A DNA stretch of 64,000 nucleotides from Chinchilla lanigera (GCF_000276665.1 NW_004955501.1:4775655-4839654), one strand, 5' to 3'. Shown: positions 1 through 11,988, counted from the first letter of the stretch. The notes: a model not told the origin generated them from the sequence alone. Numbers and translations are program-made.

Positions 1-671
1 CACTAAGCCCTGTAGATGTGTCACTGCACTTAAAGCATATATATATATGCTTCTGTGGTGTGAGCCCTGGGCCCTTTTATACGCAAAGGAATAGCAATAA
101 CTCAGGCATGTATGAAATGGCCCTAAGGAGAAAGGGCAGTGATGCCCCACACAGGGAAGAGCATACCCTAGGCCTGCCAGCTGGTTTAGTTGACAGAGCT
201 GGAACCAGAGCCAAATATGTGTCCTGCAGCCATTGAACTCTGCCAGTGCACTGGGGTGCTTTGATGTTCCAGACAGAGGATTGTGCTGACAGCAGAGCTG
301 AGCTGCTAGTATGCCCAGACACTTGGGCAAGATCACAGCTGCCTGTCCGGGCCCACTCATTGTTTCAGGAGCCAAAGGGAAGAAGCAGCAGGCCTTGAGT
401 GCTGTCTGTGAGCCAGAGACAAGGCTGACTCCCTTTGCTCTGCCCAAAGGGAAGACACATAGCAAGTCTCTCAAGACCGGGGGAATTTTAGACCAAGTGT
501 ACTTGTTCATCCTTGTTCTTCACTATCACCCTTGAACACTGTCAGTCAGTGGTGTGTGATGTTACAAGGTGATGCTACATGATAGAGTATGTATGATCTA
601 AACCTCTGCATTCCAAGACTACAGCCAGTGTTTTAAGTCAGGTAAAATTGGATTCAATTGAAAATTCAGTC

Positions 672-795
672 CTCCACCTGCAGTAGCCAAATTTCAAGTA
701 CTCGGTGCCCGTGTTGCTGATGGCTACCATATTGGACAGTGCAGGTAGAAAATATTTCCATCACTGCAGAAAGTTCTTTTGGACTCTACTGTTCT
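672..795. mobile_element. hAT-type DNA transposon remnant
   Basis: It contains the pattern 'ATGGCTACCATATTGGACAG' followed by 'TTTCCATCACTGCAGAAAGT', typical of old non-autonomous hAT-Charlie elements of mammals. Copies of related type lie near 27.1 kb and 28.4 kb. The subfamily name is not certain. Confidence 0.6.
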
Positions 796-849
796 AGAAG
801 TGTCTGTAGAATTGTTTCCTAGGTACTTATGAATTAGGACTCTCTAAAG

Positions 850-965
850 AAAGAACTTTTTAAAAATACACATCCTAGGCCCATCCCCAAATCTACTAAG
901 GCAGGGCCTAGGAAAATGTATTTTTAACAAGTTCTCTAGGAGTTTTTTGATGTGGTCTGAAAGTG
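850..965. mobile_element. MER20-like hAT-Charlie fragment
   Basis: Internally complementary segments (GGCCCATCCCC... and ...AGGCAGGGCCTAGG) followed by a 'GTATTTTTAACAAGTTCTC' stretch resemble the MER20 type of ancient mammalian DNA transposon. Assignment is by eye. Confidence 0.4.
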
Positions 966-1092
966 TTGTACAGTACACAGGAGAATTCTGGATCAGGTTG
1001 TGCATGTGATGATTTATTCTTAATGACAGTCAGGTAACTTCCATATCAGGCAGAATGCAGTGCTGTAACAGTGCCCAGGTTTTAAGCTAGAC

Positions 1093-1312
1093 CAATGGTT
1101 CTCAATCACAACTGATAGTGCCCCCTTCCCCACAGAGGACATTGGGCAACCTCTGCAGACATTTTTGATTGTCCTGAGTTTGGGGGAAGGGAACAAGTGC
1201 TATGGAATCTAGTGGGTAGATACTAGATGCTACTTCCTATCTGCACAGAATAGCCCTCACAACAAAGAATTAGCTGGCACAAAATGTCAGTAGTGCTGAG
1301 GTTGAGAAACCA
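1093..1312 (+). mobile_element. MER5A-like hAT-Charlie element
   Basis: Nearly full-length. It begins CAATGGTTCTCAA, carries 'ATCTAGTGGGTAGA' and 'ACAACAAAGAATTAGCTGGC', and ends 'GAGGTTGAGAAACC', which are hallmarks of MER5A. It is diverged, as expected for a copy older than the eutherian radiation. Confidence 0.75.
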
Positions 1313-1361
1313 AGACAAAAGGGATGTAGCATGGCCCTGTCATCTGAGAGCGTAACACCAG

Positions 1362-1468
1362 GCTAGGAGTGTAGCTCAGTGGCAGAGCATGTCATTAGCA
1401 TATGTGAGTGCTTGAACCCCTGTTCAAGGGTTCAAGGTGTGGGTTTGATCCCCAGCCCCAGTGTAATT
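1362..1468 (+). mobile_element. ID-like tRNA-derived SINE, diverged
   Basis: It has an A-box-like 'GTGTAGCTCAGTGGCAGAGC' and B-box-like 'GGGTTTGATCCCCAG'. A short internal duplication of TTCAAGGGTTCAAGG lies between them. It is an older copy without a clear poly(A) tail. Confidence 0.65.
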
Positions 1469-3289
1469 AAAAGTATAACTCTGGGCTGAGATGGCTTTGC
1501 CTGTGTATCCAGTCTTCTTGGCTTCCTTGCTGGATATGCAAGTTTTACTCATCACCCCACAAGGTCTGTTGAAGTGCAGTGACACATCTACAGGGCTCAG
1601 CGCAGTGCCAGCACAGAGGGGCCGGACTTATACATAAGCGCTGACCAAAGGCCAAGGACAAGTTTTATAAGTGGAGCTAGGGTGAGGGGAGGGGGGTGCA
1701 CAGCATCTGCAAAGGAGCAAAGGAAAGCAGACAACGTGTTTGTAAAGGGGAAGATCCAGTTGCTGTAGCTCAGGGTGCAGCTTCATGAGCCAGAGTCGAC
1801 CGACTCTTGCAAAGGCTTTAGTGCCAGGATGGGAAATTTGTGGATGTGGTGTATCTGTGCCAGGTTATGGCACTGTGCCACCAGAGTTAGCTTTGGGAAG
1901 CCACCGTGCCAAGAGAGGGCTAGGTTGGCAGTGCCTGGAGAAGACCAGGAGGCTCCAGAGAGGCCTGTGCCCAGGCCGGAAGTACAGTCAGGGACTGGGG
2001 TCTACTGGGGCTTTGGGGCCCACTGATCTACAGCTGGCAGAGAACAGCCACAGGGCAACTTGGCATTCTGCTTACAAAAACACTTGAGTAGAGAAGTAGA
2101 ACCATTTGACTGGAGAGGAGAAGACCAAGCTGGGCTGTATTGGGAGGTGGGAAGGAAGGCAGGTATTACCTACTTAGTCATGCATCCTCCACCATGGTAT
2201 AAAAAGCATGTGGGTATATCTGATCTGTACACATACATACATGCACACAAACAAGATAAAGTCACACACAAGAAGGGGAAATTAAGAAGAGCCATACCTA
2301 ATATACATACCCTTCTCAGTGGCTTTTAGAGGCAGCTAAAACACTTGTTCTAAGCTTCTTAACAGCCAAGGCAAGGAGGGACAATGTAGATTTCAGGAGA
2401 TGCATGTCTTTTCATGGTACTTTAAGCCAAAGTAATCTCTCCTGTATCCTCAAATAGGGGACACCAAAATATCCCTGAGATGTCAACATCAAGTCCTATA
2501 GTAGGGCTTGTTCCACCACCCCTCCCCACCACCCCATCTAGCGCAGATCCTACCTCAGCACCAAACCCCAGCGCAGAAAAGGACTTCTTGCAGTACCCAA
2601 GAGTTTGGTCCTCAAGTGCAATTAGAAGGTGGCTCGGTGCAAGGCTAAATCTGTCTGGGCTTTCAGCCTGGTGAGGAGATAGCATGGTCTGGCTGTGCAT
2701 TTAGAGCTTAGCCCCATAGTCCTCAAGGGTGCTGGTGGAAAAGGCTGGAGACACAGTTTTTCAGGCACCGTGGATGCGGCTCCTCACAGTGGCCGTGCTC
2801 GGGATTAAGCGGCATCTCTGACAAAAGCGTGAGCGTTTGATGTTCTTGCTGCAGACCAGGGTGAGGCTCGCGTCCCCGTGCTTTGAGATAGGAGCACCCG
2901 TGCCCCACCTGCTGGGTGTTTCCTGTCCAGTGGACTTCGGGGCGATAGGGGTGAGGCTGTGCCTGTGCGCTGGCCTTTGCACATTGCCCATTAGGGAAGG
3001 CTTCTGAGTTGGCGGCTCCTTGGCCGGGTGTTGGTGGTGATGCCATGCCACAGCCCAGGATAAGTAAGCTTTGCATGGGGTGGACAGGGGTTGGGTGATA
3101 TCGGGTATATAGGGGAAGGAGAGTGGGAGCTGGTGACCACACCCTTCCTTCACGAGCCCACAGAGAGCCGAGTCCCTGAATATTTGTGGAGGGACAGGGC
3201 AGCAGTTAAGGGGTCACAGGGCAGGGCATGGGGCGTGAGGCACGCAGCAGCCTCTCTGAGAGTGTCTTCCTTAGCCCAGCCTCCTGCAG

Positions 3290-3354
3290 TGATCGACATC
3301 AAGCTGGACAAACCCCAGGAGCCCCCCGCCAGCGAGGGCGGCTGCTCCTGCTAA
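3290..3354 (+). CDS. RAB6B: RAB6B terminal coding exon (C-terminal tail, prenylation motif)
   Basis: This is the last coding exon of the Golgi small GTPase RAB6B. It starts after the acceptor at 3288-3289 with TG, completing an ATG codon whose A lies in the preceding exon. It encodes IDIKLDKPQEPPASEGGCSC and stops at TAA (3352-3354). The KLDKPQEPPASEGG tail distinguishes RAB6B from RAB6A (KLEKPQEQPVSEGG, as I recall it). The final C-S-C is the double geranylgeranylation motif that anchors Rab proteins to membranes. RAB6B acts in Golgi and retrograde vesicle transport, mostly in neurons (family knowledge). Only this exon lies in the window. The gene is convergent with SRPRB. Confidence 0.93.
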
Positions 3355-3805
3355 TGCAGAGCCAGACCCACGGCGTCCTACACACTACTCGCTTGTTGTG
3401 TTGCTTCCTATTGGTTAGCTTCCTAATGGGGGTGGGAAACAAGTTTACCAAGATGGGAGGATTTTTCTTTTCTCTCTGTCTCTAGGAGTAGGGTGGGGTA
3501 GGGAGGGAGGCTGGGCATCAGGGATCACATCACTCTTAACAGCTGTTACTTAAACAACTATTTTTTGGTTTGGTTGTAATATATTGTACTTTATTAAGAT
3601 TGCCAAAAACTGTTAAAATTTAAAAAAAAAATTTAAATCATGTGTATACAACTTTTTGCCAGATAAAAATGTAGTCATTTTTATTTGAAAGATGTGCTTT
3701 TGTTTTTGTATATTTGTAAACTTACAGAGAACCTTTTCCAAACACCCCCTCCTTCCTATTCTCTTTGAACTGTTCATCGCCTCTGCCTTCCTCCCATCCC
3801 AGCCC

Positions 3806-3811
3806 AATAAA
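3806..3811 (+). terminator. Poly(A) signal AATAAA, proximal RAB6B
   Basis: AATAAA 452 bp after the RAB6B stop codon. It could produce a short 3'UTR isoform. Confidence 0.5.
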
Positions 3812-5408
3812 TTAAAGCAATTAACTGAGCAACATAATTAGGTTGCAGGCCAGGCCATCCGGCCCAGACCACCCAGGCCCCACCATCCAGGCCCACGAAT
3901 GATTAAATCAAACACTGGTTGAACAAAACAGCCCCTGGAGAGGTAGCAGCACTCGGGCCTTCCACGGGCAGTGCGGGACATTGGCATTAGCGGGGCCCTG
4001 AGCTGAAACGAAGGCCTTGCGGATGGTAGGTGCCCGCAGCAGGCCCCTGGGGGCTGCTTCTGCCTCTCCTTTTCCCCTCTAAGAGCCATGAAGGGAGTGG
4101 AAGGCACAGGCACCTGTGTTCTTGGCGCCTGCCCAGTGACCAGCAGAACAGGGGTCATAGGAACGATGGGGTGCTGTTGGCAACTGCAGGCAGTGGTGAT
4201 GTGTGGCTTATAGACTGGGGTACCCCGTGTACTTCCAAGATGTTCTAACCAACCTGCCCAGTGGGCAGCACACTCAGCTGGTTTGACTCAGAAATTCAGC
4301 GTGTGGCGTGGGGCAGCATGTCACCCTGAAGTCTTCCACCTGGCATGTCAGGGGTGCTGGAGCCCGTACCACACGCTGTCAGCCCCTCTGTGGCTGGGGA
4401 CAGGAGGACTGTCTGCAGAGCTGCCACCTCAAAAGACGCACATTCTCAGATCCTTGGTTGCTAATACTTAGTAGTGTTTTGGAAAAGACCACACTCGGTT
4501 TCTCCGTTTCCAGCCATTGGCATGGTATGGTGGAAATCATTGTGCATGGACCTTTGTGGATATTGTGGCAGCATGGTGGGCACCTGGAAGTGGAGCTAAA
4601 GTGGGTTTCAGAAGGCTGCAGAGCACTGGGCTCTGTCCCCAGAGAGCCACCTTGCCCCACTGACTTCTGAGAACGGTTTAATCCTGAGAACCTGTCAAAC
4701 CCCTGAAGAGAACCTTCTCTTCTACATAATACAACTTGGCCGACATTGCAAATTGACCCAGATTCTCTACCCCAGGCCTGTTCAAAGCCTGCCAGGGGGC
4801 TGGGACTGACCGAAAACATACCCCTTCCTACCCAGTTGGTCTTGGTTCTTCCTTCAGTCTGCCAAGGGTACGTCATACATGAGCTACAGTAGCTTCTGAG
4901 GTGTGGTAGGATGAGTTCCTCCACAGGGCAAAACTCCAACAAGATTGTTAGAGAGGATTTTAGAACTTCTCCAAAAATAATCTAAAGTGGCAGCCAGTAA
5001 GTGGCAGAACTGAAGTTTGTGCAGTGGGCTTGCCACATGGCTTCAGCCTGGGAGATTGTCAGGGCTGATCTCTAGAAAGGAATTTGTCTTCAGGTGAAGG
5101 GAGGAAGCAGGAATTCACCTGGCACCTCCTCTGGAAGGCAAGGACCAATGTATAAGCGTAATTTCAATGTCACGTGTTTAGTTTTTATATGTGTGTACAT
5201 AATTATACATAGAGATAGACTTGTGCATACACCTTCCACAAACACATCTTCACACAGAGATACATGTGCGCAATGTGTATTGTCGTCTTTCCTGCTCTCA
5301 AGTTGGAACTTGCATTGTGAAAACAGTTTTGGAAATTCACAAGTACTGCGATGTGTTGAAATAAGAAATACTCAATATTGTCAAATAATTTGTGATTGTC
5401 TTGCCATC

Positions 5409-5414
5409 AATAAA
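5409..5414 (+). terminator. Poly(A) signal AATAAA, middle RAB6B
   Basis: AATAAA within CCATCAATAAAGTAATGC, followed by GU-containing sequence. It is a good candidate for a major RAB6B 3' end. Confidence 0.5.
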
Positions 5415-7179
5415 GTAATGCATAGATGTGTTAAACTACAGGCAAAAATAGCCCGCAGGAGTCTCCCCACCACCTCTCTGTGTTCTTATACTCACGGTGT
5501 GCATGCCTGTGTGGGCCAGTGCCCCCACAGGAGCACACCCTCAAGTGGTGCTTGTTGGAAGAGTGTTTACTTACCTCGTGAGAATTTATGGGAGTCCACA
5601 TTAGTGTCTGGCCTGGCTGGCTGTGAGGGCCATCTCTTGCGGCCTCTGGGCCCAGCCCCGTGGACAGGGATCTGCACTGTCTTAGTGAATGAATGTATGG
5701 TAGATTTTAATTTTCTTCAACTGGAGAGTAGCTCTTCTTAAAAGTCCTATAAAACCAAGTAGAAACTCAGTTCCCTCCTCATGTATACACAGTCCAAGGC
5801 ACCATGGTCTGTTTTTCCATTGTGGCCTAGAGGAGCAGTGCGAGATGCTAGACGTTGTGTGGCTTGATGTGGCCTTAGTGAGTCCTGCTCTTCCCAGCCT
5901 ACACACGACACCCTCCCTCGACAGCAGGCTCTCCCAAGCCCTGTCTCCTCAGGTGAGCATACTGCCTGCTCTCGTCTTCCTACCCCGGAGCCCTGCCGTT
6001 CCCTGGCCTTCCTCTTCTTGGTCTGACTGCTGCCCTTCCCTTCCTGGGGTCTCTTAGGGCAGCCAAGCAGACCTCCTTCACAGAAGTGTGTTGGCTCCTT
6101 GCAGGCACCATCACTGCCCACTTGTATGTAGGGCCTTGACCCAGAGTTAAGGTTTGATAACGGTTAGCTTCTCTTGAGAGGTCATGAAGCTGCCTCCATG
6201 TCCTCAGGAGGAGTCTCACCTCTGCTGAGTCCGCATGGGTTAGTAGGCAACAGCGTGGAGGATTTCTTTCTGGACATGATCTCAATTTAGTCATTCTGTT
6301 CCTCTCCCCAAAGGCTAGCCCTGACCTGGCAAATAAGCAGGGTCCTCCTCTCCTGGCCCTCCTTTCCTTTGGGAGTCTCAAAAGCTGTTGGTAAAGCTCC
6401 TGTTCCACATTAGAATGGATGGAGGTTGGAAAGGCAGATGGCACATTTACAAAGACAGGCGCACCAAAATGAAGCGTGATGTCAGCATCCAGCGTGCTAT
6501 AGCTACAGCTGTGGCCAAGATCAGCCTGCCTGGTGGCAGAGGCAAGTTTTCCCTCGGCCACAGGCCTCGATGCTGTCACTGTGGCCTTCCTCTTCCTGTC
6601 ACCATCCTTAAATGTTGTTCAGTGTTCCTGAGGGAAGCGGTGGGCAGATGAGTTCAAGCGTGCAGCGACAGAAGCGAGGACTTGAAAGGGGAAGCAGGAG
6701 GTGCAGACACACCTGGGGTGCAGTGACTGTCACCCGTGCTAGCCAGTGCCAGTCCTCCAGTACCAGCTGTGACAATAAGGGGTTGGCGCTGCTAGCTTTG
6801 GTGTCTTGCAGAGCAGCCTCATTCCTTCACAAGATGGAAGGCAAGTGAGAGTGTCAGGAGACCAGGAGACCAAAGCCTATGAAGTCAGCAATGTGAGGGG
6901 CAGCCCGACAGGAGTGTGTCCCGTGCAGCAGCCACTCAGGGTTGTATGCTCACTAGTTTCCGAACTACCTCTCCCCAGAGAATGTGAGGCATCGTCCCTT
7001 GCCACAGTAGTGTCAGACGGAGGTCCCACACCTTTCCGGTCTTGCAGATGAGCGAACCAAGACAGTACTTGCTTACATTTACCCGGCAAGTCAGGAGTGA
7101 TCAGAGGCAGGGTGGTGGCATTCTTTGTCCATTGCTGACCTGTGTACAGGTGAGACTGCATACTGACAGTGTCAAGGAC

Positions 7180-7180
7180 T

Positions 7181-7222
<42 letters not shown>
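7180..7222 (+). repeat. (TG)n microsatellite abutting the gap
   Basis: At least 20 TG units run directly into the assembly gap. The repeat is the likely cause of the gap and its true length is unknown. Confidence 0.95.
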
Positions 7223-7352
7223 NNNNNNNNNNNNNNNNNNNNNNNNNNNNNNNNNNNNNNNNNNNNNNNNNNNNNNNNNNNNNNNNNNNNNNNNNNNNNN
7301 NNNNNNNNNNNNNNNNNNNNNNNNNNNNNNNNNNNNNNNNNNNNNNNNNNNN
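7223..7352. other. Assembly gap (130 N)
   Basis: A run of undetermined bases follows the TG repeat. Reading frames that cross it are meaningless. Confidence 1.
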
Positions 7353-7885
7353 AGTCCCTCAGGCCATCTCTAATCTGGTCAGGACAGAAGCTTCTTCCCA
7401 GCATGTATTGAGTGAGCTAGGAGAGAATACAGGTCCACTTTGGGCTCCTCTACTGCAAAGAGAGCTGGTCCCCAAGTCTACTTCAGTGGTCTTAGGTACC
7501 CACACAGATCAGGACACCCTTAGAATTTGAAACCAGATACCGCAACTATTCTAAAATCTAGGGGTCTCAGTATCTGAACTTCCTGGGCTTCAAATATGTT
7601 TGGTTGACACTCGCAGCAGGGCATCTTATCAGGAACACCCTGCCACAGGCGTTTGGGTGTCCTTTGAGGAAGCAGGCCTCCTCAGCACTGAAGGCCAGCC
7701 CACACCTCATGGTGTGTCCACTTCTCCCCTCACTTTTCCCCTCACCCATCCCTTGAAAGTGACTGGCTGTGAGGAGCACAGAGGGTGGCATTTCCATCTC
7801 TTACGGGCTCAGAAGGTGTATCAGCCATGTTGACTTTACATTAAACTGTGTAAAATGTGGAAAAGACTCAGCATGTTGGTCAAAC

Positions 7886-7891
7886 AATAAA
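7886..7891 (+). terminator. Poly(A) signal AATAAA, distal RAB6B candidate
   Basis: AATAAA in GGTCAAACAATAAACTGTCC, followed about 25-45 bp later by a GU/U-rich stretch (CTTGTCTGATGTTTTT). This is a typical downstream element, and it is the strongest-looking poly(A) context of the three candidates. Confidence 0.55.
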
Positions 7892-8507
7892 CTGTCCTAA
7901 TTCTCAACACAAAGCCTGTCTTGTCTGATGTTTTTAAGTGGTGCAATCCTACGTGTTCAAAAACGCGTCTTCAAATGCATGCTGCGGAGACCCTCCCTGG
8001 TGTCTGGGTGGTGTGTCCCCTACTCAAGGCCCTTTGTATCCTCTACTCGCCTGAGTCTTCACCAACTTTGAAGGAGTGAGGTCGGCCACACTAGTGAGAT
8101 TACACCTACCCACATTCCCGGAATCTCGTCTGCCGAAAGGCTGAGGGGAGGGGAGACGCTAGGCAGAAGGGGAAATGATGTCCTTGCCCACTAAGCTTTA
8201 CTTTTTTTCTGTCTTCCAATTATAAAGTGTGAGGCAGAGCGGGCAAAGGGGTGAGAGCCAGAGTAGACCCTTCATGGGCCAGATGAAGGCCAGACCAAAG
8301 GTGTTGCAAGACAAGCAGTCCTTGCACAATTACAGTGTTCAGGAGAACAAGCCTGCACGCCGCCAAAGGAGTGGATGTTCTCACTGGCATGGTGTTGACA
8401 CAACTGCCCAGGAGACCTGGTCTTTGCCAGGCTAAAGAAATATTTTTGGGGTTCCCTAGATACGGATGTGAAGGGGACACTTATGAATACTCTGCTTAAA
8501 GTGCACA

Positions 8508-8632
8508 GTATGAGCCACACATGGTGGCACCAGCCTGTAATCCTAGCACCTGGGAGGCTGAAGCAGGAGGAATGACAGAAATTCAAGGCCAGTCTGGGCT
8601 ACATGGCAAGATCCTATCTCAAAAACCAAAAG
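8508..8632 (+). mobile_element. B1-like SINE (7SL-derived)
   Basis: The 'GGTGGCACCAGCCTGTAATCC' then 'GGGAGGCTGAAGCAGGAGGA' then 'CTCAAAAACC' order is that of a B1-family SINE on the plus strand. Confidence 0.8.
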
Positions 8633-8714
8633 CCTGCTTTATTTATCAAGAAAGGTATTAACCACTTACAAAAGCAATGAAGAAGCCAAATATTTAAGAC
8701 AGAACATTACTTTG

Positions 8715-8816
8715 ATTTTTTGTTTTTGTTTTTGTTTTTCTCCGGTACCGGGAACCGAACTCACGACCTTGCGCTTGCCAGGCAGGCGCTTTGCCGCTGA
8801 GCTAAATCCCCAGCCC
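8715..8816 (-). mobile_element. Young ID-type SINE with 17-bp target duplication
   Basis: Minus-strand copy. The poly(A) tail reads as T-rich TTTTTGTTTTTG at the left. The B box reads as GGGAACCGAACTC, and the tRNA-like 5' end 'GAGCTAAATCCCCAGCCC' is at the right. It is flanked by identical 17-bp direct repeats at 8698-8714 and 8817-8833 (GACAGAACATTACTTTG). The intact duplication indicates a recent insertion. Confidence 0.9.
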
Positions 8817-9289
8817 GACAGAACATTACTTTGGAAAGGCAACTTTTTTTAAAAGCATGAATACACACCCCTGAAGTCTACAAAAATACCTTTTTATATT
8901 TTTTGTTCCACAGCATTCTAGTTAAGGGTACAAAACAGGAGCTGATTGGGCAGCAAATGGAGAGCCAAGAACCTAGGCCCACTGCAGAGGCTGAAGGGCT
9001 TCTAGAGCTTCCACACCCCAGCAAACCACCGGAACACAGGAGAGGCTTTGGGGACTCAGCATTTATAATTCTGTCACCCAGGGACACCAAGGGCTCCTGT
9101 CGAGCCTTCCGACACAAGCTGAAGCTGGAGTGAGGACGCGTCAGGGAGCAGACAAAGAGGCCACTGGCAGCTCTCCCTTGTTCTTTTATACTGGTTTTCA
9201 CACCTGGGAAAACTACCTCTACCCATAAGCCAGAGAATTCACTGACCAGACAATGTATTGCCCAGGCATGGCAGGGGCAACTGGAAATC

Positions 9290-9696
9290 AACTAGCTTCA
9301 TAAACACATGGTTTATTTCCAGGAAAGAGACCAAAGCACAGAAGCCAAGGATGAGAAAAAACTTTTCAGACACTAAACACACATCGTAACAGGGTCCTCT
9401 ATGCGGCATCTGCTTGGTATGTCACAAAGACCTTGACCTTAAATCAAGCTCATGCTAAAGGGACATTTAATACGGGCAAGACGAGAGTCAAATCCAAGTG
9501 ATTTGTTTGAAAGGGAGCAATAACAGAGAAAGGAACTTGAAAAAAAAACTTCCACGCAGGTGTGAACAGTCACTTGTTTCTAGAACAAGGGAATGTTCCT
9601 AACTACACTTTGTACCCTTTATCAACTCCAGACAACCACAGCTTTTTCCAGTACTGCCGTTCACGCACACCAGGGCTGGTGCTCTGGAGCTGCCTC
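9290..9696 (-). other. SRPRB: SRPRB 3'UTR
   Basis: Minus-strand sequence following the SRPRB stop. AATAAA (TTTATT on the plus strand, 9312-9317) lies about 380 nt after the stop. The cleavage site is estimated near 9290-9297. Confidence 0.6.
9312..9317 (-). terminator. SRPRB: SRPRB poly(A) signal
   Basis: TTTATT on the plus strand, reading AATAAA on the coding strand in GGAAATAAACC. Confidence 0.55.
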
Positions 9697-9910
9697 TCAG
9701 GCAATCTTAGCCAGCCACTTCTCCAAGTCCTGGATGTCAGCAGAGCCCACATCCGCTCTCCCGCCCTTGGCACTGCACTCAAGGAACTCCACCTTGAGGG
9801 GCAGCTGTGAGAACTCGAACTCTTTGCCTTTCTTTCCGAGATGAGTAGGGACGCTACTGGAACTGTCCAGTGTGCTGGGGGCAGCAGAGCGGGTAACTCG
9901 CAAGGTGTTG
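9697..9910 (-). CDS. SRPRB: SRPRB exon 7 (C-terminus)
   Basis: Acceptor CCCACAG then CAACACC. It encodes residues 201-271 ending EKWLAKIA, stop TGA at 9697-9699. It carries the SAKGG guanine-recognition motif. Confidence 0.96.
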
Positions 9911-11953
9911 CTGTGGGACAAAAGGAAAACAAGTCAGGAACCAAAAATTTTATCCAGCAATTAAAGCACATTACTTAATATTTTCACATGAAGACTTAAT
10001 CATAAAACTGCCAATTCTGCAGTTAAGGCTGCTGAATAACCATGTACATAAGCAGATGTGGGTCCAACCTTACTCGGCCAGAGAACAACAGGGCAGAGTA
10101 GACACTGGTGCCACTGAGCCCAGGGCCCCGAGTGATGCCATTTTAAAATACATTGTTGTTATAAAAACTTAAATTTCTGAAAATGTGGATAGACAGTATA
10201 TTTTTATCTTTAGCTCATTTGGATATGATGCTTATAAATTCACAAGCTTCAGACTCTTACCTAATTTGGTGCAAAATTACTATTCTCCAACCTTTTCAAC
10301 CACAGCAACTTTCCCGATTTATGTTGCCTTCTGCCCCCTGCTGGCCTTACTAAAAGTACATAAGCAGCATGTTTGCAGAGCCTTTCTGTCCCCAAGGCAC
10401 AGAGAACACATGCTGCCACCTGGATTTCTTATAAAATAAAGCATTCCCATGTTGTCAGCCTAATGGTAAGTGGTGCACACAGTCTCAAGAGGGAGCATTA
10501 GGAGAAGGTAACAGACAAACAGTGTCAAAAGGAACAGAAACCCTGGGAACTGTTCTATAAAGAGCCAGGAATGCAGGAGCTTGAGCTTTCTAGGCCACAT
10601 TTGGTCCCTTGCATATTTTTGCTGCTACTTTTTTTAACCTGTCTTTAAAAATGTCAAACTACTCAGCTTACAGGCGTAGGCAGGAGTTTGCTCTGCCTGA
10701 AGTCAACTAGATCCTACCAGACTCTGCACTGAGCAAAGAACTGCACCACGGCCACCTTGGAGAGCAGGGCCTGGCATGTATCAGATGCACCATCAGGTGT
10801 TTGTTAAAGGAGTAACTAACTCATGGTTGCAGAAAATGTGTATAGTATCTTCTTCATCAGGTCCTTGTCTTTAGGGAAAAGTCCTTACACAGAAGTAGTA
10901 AGCAAAGATAACTTGCTTTACTATAATGCTGATGATTTCTTCTGTCTAAACTCAAGCTTTTGACTAGTTCTTATCGAACTGGCATAATGGACATGCTGGG
11001 TGCCTTAAAATTCAAAAGCTTACAGTTCAATTTACAATTTTTTAAAGAATAAAGCAGGATAAATATTACTATCAAATAGCTTTAAAATAATATAAGAAGC
11101 TATGAAAGAGTATCATAGATTTTTATATTCTTCCCAAGTGTTCTTTTCTTATTCTGACAATAATAATTTCTAATAGCTTTCAAATTCTTTTACTTTCTTT
11201 TTTCCTGACTCTCCAGTATTATTTAGTTTTCTTTATTTTTCTATGCATCACTAAACACTTTTACATGCATTCGGAGTGATGCACAGGTGTATTCATTGAA
11301 ATAACACTGTTTTCAACTTAGTTTGTAAAACCTTTGAACAGTGGTAAAATAAATTGAACCAATGATTTCAATAAAGATTTGCATGAAATTTTAAAATATC
11401 TATGAACATCTCATTAGCACTTTTTATACTTCCATTAATTCTTTTAATTACTTATTAAGTATATTTCACACTAGTTTACAGACTGTAATTGTGATTGATA
11501 ATCACATACAACCAACAAAAGAAACACGAATATACTCCTTAGGGTCTGAGTGTTAAAACGTATTTATCCAAAGAGTCTCCATTCACACTTACAGTTCCTT
11601 CTCAAGCTGTTGCTGAATTAACTTTGCTGATTTTGCCATTGCAATATCTATAAAGAAATAAAAATGTTGTTTTAATTTAAACCAAAGTAAGTCTCACTCC
11701 AAGACTTCTTGCACAGAAAGAAAAATTACTATATTTTACTGTTTAGCTCAGCGGCATAGCACCTGCATGGCAAGCACAAGATCCTGAGTTTGATTCCTGG
11801 TACTATAAAACAAAAAAATTACTATTTAAACCAGTAAGTTTCTTCCCATTCCTTTTCAAAGGAAGCTTTTATGACTATTTCCTTCTATATTAATGTTTAT
11901 AAACTTATGCTTACATCCTTAAACAGGTTTTCCATGCTTTACACACCTTTCAA

Positions 11954-11988
<35 letters not shown>

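Larger units (their letters stand above)
1..3289 (+). other. RAB6B: RAB6B last intron (3' part)
   Basis: This stretch precedes the last RAB6B coding exon and ends in a pyrimidine-rich acceptor (CTCCTGCAG). I searched for the penultimate RAB6B exon and did not find it, so the intron appears to extend beyond the left edge. It contains old DNA-transposon pieces and one ID-like SINE, listed separately. Short reading frames here have no recognisable homology. Confidence 0.7.
3355..5435 (+). other. RAB6B: RAB6B 3'UTR (proximal and middle poly(A) sites)
   Basis: Non-coding sequence after the RAB6B stop. AATAAA signals occur at 3806-3811, after an AT-rich stretch, and at 5409-5414, after about 290 bp of AT-rich UTR-like sequence. 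The second is a plausible main 3' end. The 215-aa frame at 5094-5741 lies in this UTR and looks non-coding. Confidence 0.6.
5436..7911 (+). other. RAB6B: Possible distal RAB6B 3'UTR extension
   Basis: Sequence between the middle and distal poly(A) signals with no recognised gene. It includes a (TG)n tract and an assembly gap. Whether it is transcribed as 3'UTR depends on use of the signal at 7886. Confidence 0.4.
7912..9290. other. RAB6B-SRPRB convergent intergenic region
   Basis: No gene is recognised between the distal RAB6B poly(A) candidate and the SRPRB 3' end. It contains one B1-like and one young ID SINE. Confidence 0.6.

Noticed and set aside
4379..4942. 187-aa minus-strand open frame
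   Set aside because: It is antisense to the RAB6B 3'UTR and shows no domain, splice or start context.
5094..5741. 215-aa plus-strand open frame
   Set aside because: It lies in the RAB6B 3'UTR, crosses a poly(A) signal, is low in recognisable domains, and has AT-rich UTR-like composition.
5980..6579. 199-aa minus-strand open frame
   Set aside because: No recognisable family; it lies in possible distal 3'UTR sequence. GC-rich sequence produces chance frames.
6388..6651. Basic 87-aa frame suggestive of a ribosomal protein retrocopy
   Set aside because: The sequence did not match any ribosomal protein I know, and it lacks a poly(A) tail and target duplications.
7042..7530. Frames spanning the assembly gap
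   Set aside because: They consist of TG-repeat translation and undetermined residues.
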